Under the pieces are notes generated by a model. It was not told where the DNA came from, did not search any database, and saw only the letters and a program-made list of their open reading frames with translations. From Mycolicibacterium duvalii (GTDB lineage Bacteria > Actinomycetota > Actinomycetes > Mycobacteriales > Mycobacteriaceae): DNA of 64,000 bases. Position numbers and translations under genes: made by a program. Of this stretch, positions 52,624-59,840 are shown piece after piece; positions within the stretch are counted from its first letter, which is position 1; every line of letters begins with the position of its first letter. Where the stretch lies: positions 4,464,001 through 4,528,000 of the forward strand of contig NZ_AP022563.1 in the NCBI RefSeq assembly GCF_010726645.1. Reading direction: 5' to 3'.

Positions 52624-52662
52624 ACGGCCGGGTGGGGACCACAGAGGTCCCCACCCGGCCGT
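52624..52662 (+). terminator. Terminator hairpin after rplI
   Basis: Perfect 17-base inverted repeat, 52624-52640 with 52646-52662, around a five-base loop (ACAGA). It lies 27 bases past the rplI stop and closes the rpsF operon. No long U-tract follows. Confidence 0.88.
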
Positions 52663-52804
52663 TGCTGTGCCTGCGGCCGGCTGTGGCGAACATTTCCGGA
52701 GAAAGTGAACACAGCGAACATCATCGGCTGTTAACCTCCCCGGCCCCAGGCGGTAACACAACACGCCCGAAACCGTTGCCGACCACGACACGCCGAGCAA
52801 TTTG

Positions 52805-52933
52805 CCATCCACAGTTGTCCACGCGGTCTAACCTGCTTTCAGCAGCGTAAACGGGATGAACAGAGGCGTTGATCCACAAGTTCTCCCCAAGGACTCAACA
52901 TGGCCCACCGGACCTATCCACACGCCATCCACA
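52805..52933 (+). promoter_or_regulatory. Cluster of five DnaA-box-like motifs upstream of dnaB
   Basis: Same-strand nonamers CCATCCACA (52805-52813), TTGTCCACG (52815-52823), TGATCCACA (52870-52878), CTATCCACA (52914-52922) and CCATCCACA (52925-52933) all share TCCAC(A/G). They lie in the 493-base rplI-dnaB spacer, 157 to 285 bases upstream of dnaB. The rest of the spacer (52597-53089) shows only the terminator hairpin. DnaA control of dnaB, or an auxiliary DnaA-titration site, is inferred. Confidence 0.55.
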
Positions 52934-53089
52934 GGCCCATCAACAGGGGCGACTTGCGTCCCTCTCAGCAACGTCTAGCGTTGGCCGTCGCAGGAACCGA
53001 TTCGGCGGCACGGACTCCATTGTCAGACCTCGCCCCTACAGTTCCTCGAAAAGGCGTTCGAATCGAATATGGAGGGGGTGGGGCACTAC

Positions 53090-55420
53090 GTGGCTGTCGT
53101 AGATGACCTGGGTCGATCCGGTGACACGGTCCGCGTGGAGCCGCCGCCGAGCGAGGATTACGGGCGTCAGCCGCCCCAGGACCCTGCGGCCGAACAGGCC
53201 GTCCTCGGAGGCATGCTGCTGAGCAAGGACGCCATTGCAGACGTCCTCGAGCGCCTACGGCCCGGCGACTTCTACCGCCCCGCCCACCAGAACGTCTACG
53301 ACGCGATCCTGGACCTCTACAGCCGCGGCGAGCCCGCGGACGCGGTGACCGTCGCCGCGGAGTTGGACCGGCGTGGACTGTTGCGCCGGGTCGGCGGCGC
53401 TCCCTATCTGCACACGCTGATCTCCACCGTGCCGACGGCGGCCAACGCCGGTTACTACGCCGGCATAGTCGCCGAGAAGGCCCTGCTGCGCCGACTGGTC
53501 GAGGCCGGCACCCGCGTGGTGCAGTACGGCTACGCCGGCGCCGAGGGCGCCGACGTCACCGAGATCGTCGACCGCGCGCAGGCCGAGATCTACGACGTCA
53601 CCGAGCGCCGCACCGCCGAGGATTTCGTCGCGCTCGAAGAGCTGCTGCAGCCCACGATGGACGAGATCGACGCGATCGCCTCGCAAGGCGGCGTGTCACG
53701 CGGTGTACCAACGGGGTTCGACGACCTCGACGAGCTCACCAACGGCCTGCATCCCGGCCAGATGATCGTGGTGGCGGCGCGTCCCGGTATGGGGAAGGCG
53801 CTGGCGCTGGACACGCCGTTGCCGACCCCGACCGGCTGGACGACGATGGGCGAGGTCGCCGTCGGTGATCAGCTCATCGGCCCAGACGGTCACCCGACGC
53901 GGGTCGTCGCCGCGACCGACGTGATGCTCGGACGGCCATGCTACGAGGTCGAGTTCTCGGACGGCACGGTGATCACCGCCGATGCCGAGCATCAGTGGCT
54001 CACCGAGACGCGGGCCTCGCGCAGGTCGGCGCAAGCGGGCGCGATCCACACCACACGGGAGATCGCCGAGACGCTGCGGTGTGCCACCTCGGATCGGCGC
54101 CTGAACCACACGGTGGTGAACTCGGCGCCGCTGCAGGGCCCGGACGCCGAACTTCTGGTTCCGCCCTACACGTTGGGGGCGTGGTTGGGTGACGGCAGGA
54201 CCGACGATCCCGAGATCGCGATGCGGATCGAGGGGGAGGGGCCCGCAGCGGATTTCGAAGGTCGGCTGCGTACGCTCGGTGTACTGGGCGCCAAGCACAT
54301 TCCGAATGAGTATCTGCGCGCGTCGGAAGCCCAGCGGCGCGCGCTCCTCGCCGGCTTGCTCGATACCGACGGCACGGTCACCAACGGTGGGACAGTGCAA
54401 TTCGGCGTGACCAACAAGCGGCTTGCGGACGATGTGGCCGAGTTGATCGTCTCGCTGGGTTACCGCTGCCAGACCCGGACCAAGGCCGTCAAGGGCCGCT
54501 CCGTGGCGTCATCGACCGCCTACCTAGTCAACTTCTCCACTGTCGACTCGGTGTTCGGTCTGCACCGGAAAGATCTGCTGCACAAGGAGCTTCGTGCCAG
54601 CAGTGCGGTGCGGTCGAGCTCGCGTTTCATCGTCGCCGTTCGCCCGGTCGTCAGCGTCCCGGTCCGGTGTGTGGAGGTCGACAACGACAGCCACATGTAC
54701 CTGGCGAGCCGGGCGATGATCCCGACGCACAACTCGACGCTGGGGCTGGACTTCCTGCGGTCGTGCTCGATCAAGAACCGGATGGCCTCGGTGGTGTTCT
54801 CGCTGGAGATGAGCAAGACCGAGATCGTGATGCGCCTGCTCTCGGCGGAGGCCAAGATCAAGCTCGCCGACATGCGGTCGGGCCGGATGAGCGACGACGA
54901 CTGGACCCGGCTGGCACGGCGGATGAGTGAGATCAGCGAAGCGCCGCTCTACATCGACGATTCTCCGAACCTGACGATGATGGAGATCCGCGCCAAGGCT
55001 CGGCGGCTGAGCCAGAAGGCCGGCCTGCGGCTGGTCGTGATCGACTATCTGCAGCTGATGACCTCGGGCAAGAAGGTCGAATCACGCCAGCAGGAAGTCT
55101 CCGAATTCTCGCGCCAGCTCAAACTTCTGGCCAAGGAGCTGGAAGTCCCGGTGGTGGCGATGAGCCAGCTCAACCGCGGACCGGAGCAGCGCACCGACAA
55201 GAAACCGATGCTGTCCGACCTCCGCGAGTCGGGCGCCATCGAGCAGGACGCCGACATGGTGATCCTGCTGCACCGCCCGGATGCGTTCGACCGCGACGAC
55301 CCGCGTGGGGGAGAAGCGGATCTCATTGTGGCCAAACACCGTAACGGTCCGACCAAGACCATCACCGTGACCAACCAGCTGCACCTGTCGCGGTTTGCGA
55401 ACATGGCGCGTCAGCAGTAG
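53090..55420 (+). CDS. dnaB: Replicative DNA helicase DnaB containing an intein
   Basis: Hexameric 5'-3' helicase of the replication fork. The precursor is 776 aa from GTG 53090 (MAVVDDLGRSGDTVRV); ATG 53069 would add seven residues. Residues 1-236 are the N-extein ('QPPQDPAAEQAVLGGMLLS', 'VVAARPGMGK'), 237-548 the intein, and 549-776 the C-extein ('STLGLDFLRSCSIKNR', 'VVIDYLQLMTSG', 'GPEQRTDKKPMLSDLRESG'). The spliced helicase would be 464 aa, the usual size. The intein splits the P-loop exactly between GK and S/T, so the unspliced protein cannot bind ATP. It is the M. tuberculosis Rv0058 orthologue, which also carries an intein. Confidence 0.96.
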   Translation: MAVVDDLGRSGDTVRVEPPPSEDYGRQPPQDPAAEQAVLGGMLLSKDAIADVLERLRPGDFYRPAHQNVYDAILDLYSRGEPADAVTVAAELDRRGLLRRVGGAPYLHTLISTVPTAANAGYYAGIVAEKALLRRLVEAGTRVVQYGYAGAEGADVTEIVDRAQAEIYDVTERRTAEDFVALEELLQPTMDEIDAIASQGGVSRGVPTGFDDLDELTNGLHPGQMIVVAARPGMGKALALDTPLPTPTGWTTMGEVAVGDQLIGPDGHPTRVVAATDVMLGRPCYEVEFSDGTVITADAEHQWLTETRASRRSAQAGAIHTTREIAETLRCATSDRRLNHTVVNSAPLQGPDAELLVPPYTLGAWLGDGRTDDPEIAMRIEGEGPAADFEGRLRTLGVLGAKHIPNEYLRASEAQRRALLAGLLDTDGTVTNGGTVQFGVTNKRLADDVAELIVSLGYRCQTRTKAVKGRSVASSTAYLVNFSTVDSVFGLHRKDLLHKELRASSAVRSSSRFIVAVRPVVSVPVRCVEVDNDSHMYLASRAMIPTHNSTLGLDFLRSCSIKNRMASVVFSLEMSKTEIVMRLLSAEAKIKLADMRSGRMSDDDWTRLARRMSEISEAPLYIDDSPNLTMMEIRAKARRLSQKAGLRLVVIDYLQLMTSGKKVESRQQEVSEFSRQLKLLAKELEVPVVAMSQLNRGPEQRTDKKPMLSDLRESGAIEQDADMVILLHRPDAFDRDDPRGGEADLIVAKHRNGPTKTITVTNQLHLSRFANMARQQ
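53798..54733 (+). mobile_element. DnaB intein, class 3 type, with LAGLIDADG endonuclease domain
   Basis: A 312-residue in-frame intervening protein. It starts with Ala instead of Cys/Ser (ALALDTPLPTPTGW) and ends THN followed by Ser. W67 in 'AEHQW' (block B), C291 in 'VPVRCVEVDNDS' (block F) and T310 in 'MIPTHN' (block G) fit the Trp-Cys-Thr set that defines class 3 inteins, in which the block F Cys takes over the first step. A homing endonuclease is suggested by 'LGAWLGDGRTDDPE' and 'LLAGLLDTDGTVTNGG'. At 312 residues it is on the short side for an intein with such a domain. Confidence 0.9.
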
Positions 55421-55564
55421 TGGTGGTCTGTTGTGAATTTGCGAATCGAACCTTTTCTCAGGTGCATGCTGAACGCACTTCGACCGGCTGGTGCTACGCC
55501 ATCATGTTGGCACCTGACGATTCGATTCCTATCCCCGTTGGCTCCGTGCTAGCGATACTGAATC

Positions 55565-55723
55565 ATGAGCGGATTGAACGAAGCGAGACCCGACCACTTG
55601 CCGATCGCAGCCGCAGTATGGGACGTCGCCCATCGATTCGATCCTGGCGGCCCTACCGTAGTTGCTGCGTTGTACGAAGCTGTGATGCGTCTAGAGATAG
55701 AGCTCAATGCTTTACGTGAGTGA
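55565..55723 (+). CDS. Small hypothetical protein (52 aa)
   Basis: ATG 55565 to TGA 55723, reading MSGLNEARPDHLPIAAAVWD and ending LEIELNALRE. The composition is protein-like: an amphipathic helical C-terminal half and no low-complexity runs. No clear ribosome site precedes it. The other overlapping frame is longer but ends in Arg/Cys-rich sequence. I see nothing else in the 418 bases between dnaB and the TIR gene. Function unknown. Confidence 0.35.
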   Translation: MSGLNEARPDHLPIAAAVWDVAHRFDPGGPTVVAALYEAVMRLEIELNALRE

Positions 55724-55838
55724 CTTGTGAGTGACTTGGCGGTTAGGCCGTTAAGCAGACTCTGGCATGTTTACCGCTTGACCGGGAGCCGCTCATCCTG
55801 CACTGATGGCGCTGCGCTCGATGTAAGAGGCATCTTCG

Positions 55839-57035
55839 ATGCGTGATTCTTCGCCCTTCCCTAGGTTGTCCGGTCGTACAACTACGATCGCCATTATGGG
55901 GGCAAGTGCCAAGAAAGACTTCTTCATCAGCTACAACCAAGCTGATTCGGACATAGCGCAGTGGATCGCCTGGATTCTGGAAGACAACGGCTACTCCGTT
56001 GTGATTGAGGCATGGGATTTTCGCGCTGGTGGCAACTTCGTTGTGGAAATGGATAGGGGCCTCGTTCAGTGCGAACGAATGATAGTTGTCATGTCGCCTC
56101 ACTACTTGAGTGCGAACTACACAGTGCCCGAGTGGGCTGAGAAATTTGCGAAGGACCCGCAGGGAATACGTCGCGCCGTCATTCCCGTTGTCGTCGAACC
56201 GTGTGAACCCAGTGGACTGCTACAGCAGCTGATACGTATTGAGATCGTCGGCCTAGATCGAGACGCTGCGAAGAAAGAGCTACTCGCCCAGCTCGCGCCG
56301 GGGCGCGCGAAACCAGCGACAGAGCCACCATTTCCGGAACGCATTACACGGCATCGAACCCCGACAAAGCGCGCGACTAGTGAGACGACTCTTGAGTGGC
56401 GACCCATCGATGATTCCTTGAAAACACGTTGGCGTAGAACTGATAGAAGGGCTGGCTATGACAGTCCGACGTTGGAGCTTCACACGCTGTGCATCAATCC
56501 CACTGCGCTTGAGTCGCGCCAGCTTCGTGTGCTGCCCGAATCGTTGGCGGCCGCAGCTCGGCTAGGTGGCTTGTTCGAGCAATCCGAGGGTCTTCAAACG
56601 GCTGCTACCGAGGACTGCGCAGGAGTCCAGTCGGTCGAACATCAGGGTGGAAAAGGAATTACCGTCTATCGAGATCGGGAGATCGTGAGCTGGACGCCGT
56701 TGCCGAAGGCTTTCATGGGCGCCGTGTTCGATGAGAGTGATGTCACTAGCCGACTAGCAGCGATGCTTGGACTTCATATCAAGACCGGCCTCATTGAGTG
56801 CGATCAGATAGCTATCGGTGTATCAGTAGAGCCACTTTCGACGTTGATTGTCGGGGCGGTTGCAGAGGTCGTTCAACGAAACTCCGCACAGTTCGTTTTC
56901 GTGATGACTCCGGACGCGACTGCTCGAATCGAGCCTATAGACGCCGTATCACTCGAAGCTCTAACTAGGCACACGGATGAAGTGGCTGACGAGCTGACGG
57001 CGAAGCTCGCTCTTCGCATCGGTTCATTGCGTTAG
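55839..57035 (+). CDS. TIR-domain protein with an unrecognised C-terminal domain
   Basis: A 398-aa protein. The N-terminal TIR domain (~25-155) has 'KKDFFISYNQADSDIAQWI', 'GYSVVIEAWDFRAGGNFVVE', 'MIVVMSPHYLSANYTVPEWA'; E98 in the last segment aligns with the catalytic Glu of NAD-cleaving TIR domains. A linker (~155-195) leads to a C-terminal domain (~195-398) with a beta-rich centre ('GITVYRDREIVSWTPLPKAF') that I do not recognise; it may be the sensor or oligomerisation part. The start could be ATG 55839 (weak AGAGG upstream) or ATG 55896 (MGASAKKDFF). Likely an immune or abortive-infection protein. Confidence 0.8.
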   Translation: MRDSSPFPRLSGRTTTIAIMGASAKKDFFISYNQADSDIAQWIAWILEDNGYSVVIEAWDFRAGGNFVVEMDRGLVQCERMIVVMSPHYLSANYTVPEWAEKFAKDPQGIRRAVIPVVVEPCEPSGLLQQLIRIEIVGLDRDAAKKELLAQLAPGRAKPATEPPFPERITRHRTPTKRATSETTLEWRPIDDSLKTRWRRTDRRAGYDSPTLELHTLCINPTALESRQLRVLPESLAAAARLGGLFEQSEGLQTAATEDCAGVQSVEHQGGKGITVYRDREIVSWTPLPKAFMGAVFDESDVTSRLAAMLGLHIKTGLIECDQIAIGVSVEPLSTLIVGAVAEVVQRNSAQFVFVMTPDATARIEPIDAVSLEALTRHTDEVADELTAKLALRIGSLR

Positions 57036-57235
57036 GCGGACTCTCGTCACCTATTGAGCTGCATGCAGATTCCCCGCGTTTGGCGGGCTAGCGTTGGCAC
57101 AAGGCGAGCATCGCACGCTCAGCACGTGCTCATTCGAATCAATGATCTTCGAGTTGACTGCCATTAAATGTCGTAGTGGGCCGATAGTCTCGACCGGCGG
57201 CGGCCAACTTGGTTGGCACACGATAGGAGCTGGCA

Positions 57236-57721
57236 TTGGCTACACGGACGGTGTTCTATTCATTTCACTACATCCGCGACGTTCACCGCGTCCAGCTGGT
57301 GCGTAACATCGGCGCGATAGACGGAAGTCCCGCTCTTGGAGCGCAGGAGTGGGAGACCGTCCGGAGCAAAAGCCAACAGTCGATAGTCAACTGGATTGAT
57401 AAGCAGATGGCGTATAAGCGAGCTGTGGTCGTGTTAATTGGCCGGGAGACTGCGAGCCGCGCCTGGGTCAAATACGAGATAGAGAAGGCTTGGGACAGCA
57501 AAAAGCCTCTCATCGGCGTTCACATCCACGGGCTGTCATCTATGGGGCTTGCCGATACCAAGGGTGCGGACCCATTCGACGCAGTTGTCGGCGTGACGGG
57601 CGTGCCTGTATTCGACCCCACGAAGCGCGACTATCTGGGCCGGGTCGACACCAAAGCCACGTACGCTCACCTCGCTGCTAACTTACCTAGCTGGGTGGAC
57701 CAGGCGAGGGCACGCGCATAG
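57236..57721 (+). CDS. TIR-like (DUF1863/MTH538, ThsB-like) protein
   Basis: A 161-aa protein from a TTG start at 57236, chosen because AGGAG lies six bases upstream. The sequence resembles Thoeris ThsB: 'RTVFYSFHYIRDVHRVQLVRN' at the N-terminus, 'AVVVLIGRETASRAWVKYEI' (E81 in the catalytic-Glu position), 'KPLIGVHIHGLS' and 'ADPFDAVVGVTG'. ThsB proteins sense phage and make NAD-derived cyclic or conjugated ADP-ribose signals. The stop overlaps the start of the next gene by one base (TAGTG), so the two are translationally coupled. It lies 200 bases after the first TIR gene, and a TTGACT hexamer in that gap may be a promoter element. Confidence 0.83.
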   Translation: MATRTVFYSFHYIRDVHRVQLVRNIGAIDGSPALGAQEWETVRSKSQQSIVNWIDKQMAYKRAVVVLIGRETASRAWVKYEIEKAWDSKKPLIGVHIHGLSSMGLADTKGADPFDAVVGVTGVPVFDPTKRDYLGRVDTKATYAHLAANLPSWVDQARARA

Positions 57722-58830
57722 TGGAGCCGGCGGAGTGCCCGTTCTGCAAAATCGTCGAGCGTCAAGATCCTGACGTGCGAGAGGTCTATCGCGATGAGAA
57801 CGTCGTCGCCTTCTTCCCGACCAATCCGGCGGTGCTGGGCCACACACTTGTGATCCCGCGTCGCCACGTTCCGGATATCTGGAGCTTGGGCACCGAGGAG
57901 GCGGCGCAACTCTCCGCTGTGGTTCTACGACTCGCCGAGGCGGTTCGCGCCGCAGTCATCCCGGAGGGCCTCAATGTCATTCAGTCCAACGGAGCGTCCG
58001 CTACGCAGTCCGTTTCCCATCTGCACGTTCACCTCGTCCCTAGGAATGATGGTGACGCAATGGGACGTATCTGGCCACAAGAGACGGACTACTCCGAGGA
58101 CCGGAAGGACGACGCGCTCAATCGGGTCAAGTTGGCCGTGTCTTCCCTACCCCCCATGGAGCCGGAGTTATCGCCGGAGGACCGACGCAAGCATCTTGAC
58201 TACATCCAAGCCGTCGTGACTCGGCAGTCAGCTGCCTCAGCGTCCGCGAAGGGCTGGCTACTGCCTGTCGTCACCGCAGTTCTTGGTTTCGCGCTCACCC
58301 AGCACGTCTGGCTGCTCGCTCTGCTGGGGATGCTCCTGACTGCCGTATTCGCCTACGTCGACGCCAGTTACCTCCGCAGCGAGAAGGCGTATCGCAATCT
58401 CTACAACGTGGTCAGCCGTTCTGTACGAGCTACCCCTCGATTCACGCTCGACCCGGCGGACGCTCACGAGCCGCCACACGGCGATGCGCCTTCCTTAACG
58501 AAATGGAAGGCGCTGCGCGACAAGTATATTCCCCCGCGGGCGGTGTGGACGTCGTGGGCGATCGCGCCTTTCTACAGTGCAATGCTACTGCTTGGAATCG
58601 GAGTGGCCGTCACCGCAGCGCTCACAGCGGACAAGAATGCAGCGTCTCCTCTGCAGGGACCCGCGACGACGACGATAGTGGTTAGCACGGCGCCGGGGTT
58701 GCCGCCTGCACCTGTGTCCGCTCAACCGACGTCTCCTCCGCAAGGACCCGCATCTACCTCGACCGTGGTAAGTACGGTGCCGGAGTCGTCCGTATCTGTG
58801 CCCGCTCAACCGGCGTTGCCGCCGCCATAA
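57721..58830 (+). CDS. HIT-domain protein fused to a membrane domain (possible TIR effector)
   Basis: A 369-aa protein from GTG 57721. Residues 1-135 form a HIT nucleotide-binding/hydrolase domain: 'CPFCKIVERQ', 'LGHTLVIPRRHVPDI', and the histidine triad HLHVHLV (H100, H102, H104). Two membrane helices follow (~179-213), then 'YVDASYLRSEKAYRNLYNVV', a pattern seen in two-helix effector-type membrane proteins. A third helix lies at ~279-302 and a Pro/Ser/Thr-rich tail holds an imperfect tandem repeat. HIT enzymes act on AMP-linked and ADP-ribose-like nucleotides. Coupled to a ThsB-like TIR, it could sense or cleave the TIR product; this is inference. Confidence 0.8.
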   Translation: MEPAECPFCKIVERQDPDVREVYRDENVVAFFPTNPAVLGHTLVIPRRHVPDIWSLGTEEAAQLSAVVLRLAEAVRAAVIPEGLNVIQSNGASATQSVSHLHVHLVPRNDGDAMGRIWPQETDYSEDRKDDALNRVKLAVSSLPPMEPELSPEDRRKHLDYIQAVVTRQSAASASAKGWLLPVVTAVLGFALTQHVWLLALLGMLLTAVFAYVDASYLRSEKAYRNLYNVVSRSVRATPRFTLDPADAHEPPHGDAPSLTKWKALRDKYIPPRAVWTSWAIAPFYSAMLLLGIGVAVTAALTADKNAASPLQGPATTTIVVSTAPGLPPAPVSAQPTSPPQGPASTSTVVSTVPESSVSVPAQPALPPP

Positions 58831-59094
58831 GAATTGCCGAAGTCGTCTGGCCGCCTCGTACGAAATCCGTCAGCATCGTCGTCGGACCCATTCAATGCGA
58901 GGCGGGTAGAAAAAGAAACTCGGGTGTACGGCAGGCGATCGCATCCGGGGCGAAAGCGGTCGTCATAACGACTCGAAGTTACGGGTCGGTGCGGAATTCG
59001 TGGTACGGGCGCCCGTTGACGGAGTCGTTCGGGGACGTTGGCAAGGACTTATCGCACGATTTGCCGACTCGATTTCGTTCTAGGAAGCGCAGTC
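58831..59094. other. Gap between convergent island genes
   Basis: 264 bases between the ends of the HIT-membrane gene and the 192-aa gene on the other strand. No start-containing gene is supported. An open frame on the plus strand without an evident start runs through most of it and could be a gene remnant. No terminator hairpin was seen. Confidence 0.4.
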
Positions 59095-59673
59095 TTATGG
59101 CAGCCGAATCGTTGCGATGACAGAATGGCGAGCCGCGTTGCAGAATCGTTCCCAACGTTCTCGCTTGTCCTGGTGATCGAGGCGTCCGTCGAGCCCAATC
59201 GCAGTCGAGGTGCCATCAGAGAACACAAGGTCAATCGATGTCGGATAGTACTCGGTGGAGGGTTCACGAAACGGTCGGTTCTTGCGCACATAGTGCGCCG
59301 CGCCAATACCGAACTTCGACACGGTAGTGGTGGGACGCACCCACGCCTGAAATGAGTCGGGGTCAAGCGGTTTGTCGAAAGCATCGGTCTGAGTTCGTCT
59401 TCCATTATCTTCGTCGTAGTCATAGTTTGGCTCTGGATAGATGCACTCAACGAAAGCGAGGGCATGCGAAGTAAATAGCCAGGCTTGCCATGCAGTCGTT
59501 GGCGCCCAGCGAACGAGGGTATGTGACGCGGTTACTGCTTCGATGGAGCCCACGATTGACCGGACGGCAAGCATCATCGGATAAGGGGGAAGCCGAATCA
59601 GACCCCCCGCGCAATTAGACGCCCGTGTATGTTCGGCGATACTCGCCCATTCATGCTCAGATGGCGGCTCCAT
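59095..59673 (-). CDS. Hypothetical protein (192 aa)
   Basis: The chosen start is ATG 59673 (MEPPSEHEWASIAEHTRAS), with GGAGG seven bases upstream. No recognised domain. A central hydrophobic/aromatic stretch ('TAWQAWLFTSHALAFVE') is followed by an acidic loop 'YPEPNYDYDEDNGRRTQ', and the C-terminal half looks like a compact alpha/beta domain ('YYPTSIDLVFSDGTSTAIGLDGRLDHQDK', read in parts). It lies 167 bases downstream of the AlbA_2 gene on the same strand, so the two may be one transcription unit. Confidence 0.65.
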   Translation of the reverse strand: MEPPSEHEWASIAEHTRASNCAGGLIRLPPYPMMLAVRSIVGSIEAVTASHTLVRWAPTTAWQAWLFTSHALAFVECIYPEPNYDYDEDNGRRTQTDAFDKPLDPDSFQAWVRPTTTVSKFGIGAAHYVRKNRPFREPSTEYYPTSIDLVFSDGTSTAIGLDGRLDHQDKRERWERFCNAARHSVIATIRLP

Positions 59674-59840
59674 TGTGTGCCTCCGTTCCTTCGTATCTTT
59701 GGGCAGGTATCCTTCGCCACTGACAGAACCGTGTTTCGGGGTCAGCAACCGTGGTCAGTAGGGACTCGCGACGCTAATAGGCGACAGCTGATACGAACGC
59801 TAGAGCGGAAGAGTGGATCGACGCCCAAATCGGCAACCCG

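Noticed and set aside
53053..53066. GTTCGAATC string before dnaB resembling a tRNA T-loop
   Set aside because: No pairing T-stem, no acceptor stem and no anticodon arm around it.
55420..55719. 99-aa open frame directly after dnaB
   Set aside because: Its second half is Arg/Ser/Cys-rich and overlaps the more protein-like 52-aa frame; no ribosome site.
57073..57087. CCCGC-N5-GCGGG hairpin after the first TIR gene as a terminator
   Set aside because: Only five base pairs and no U-tract; could be chance.
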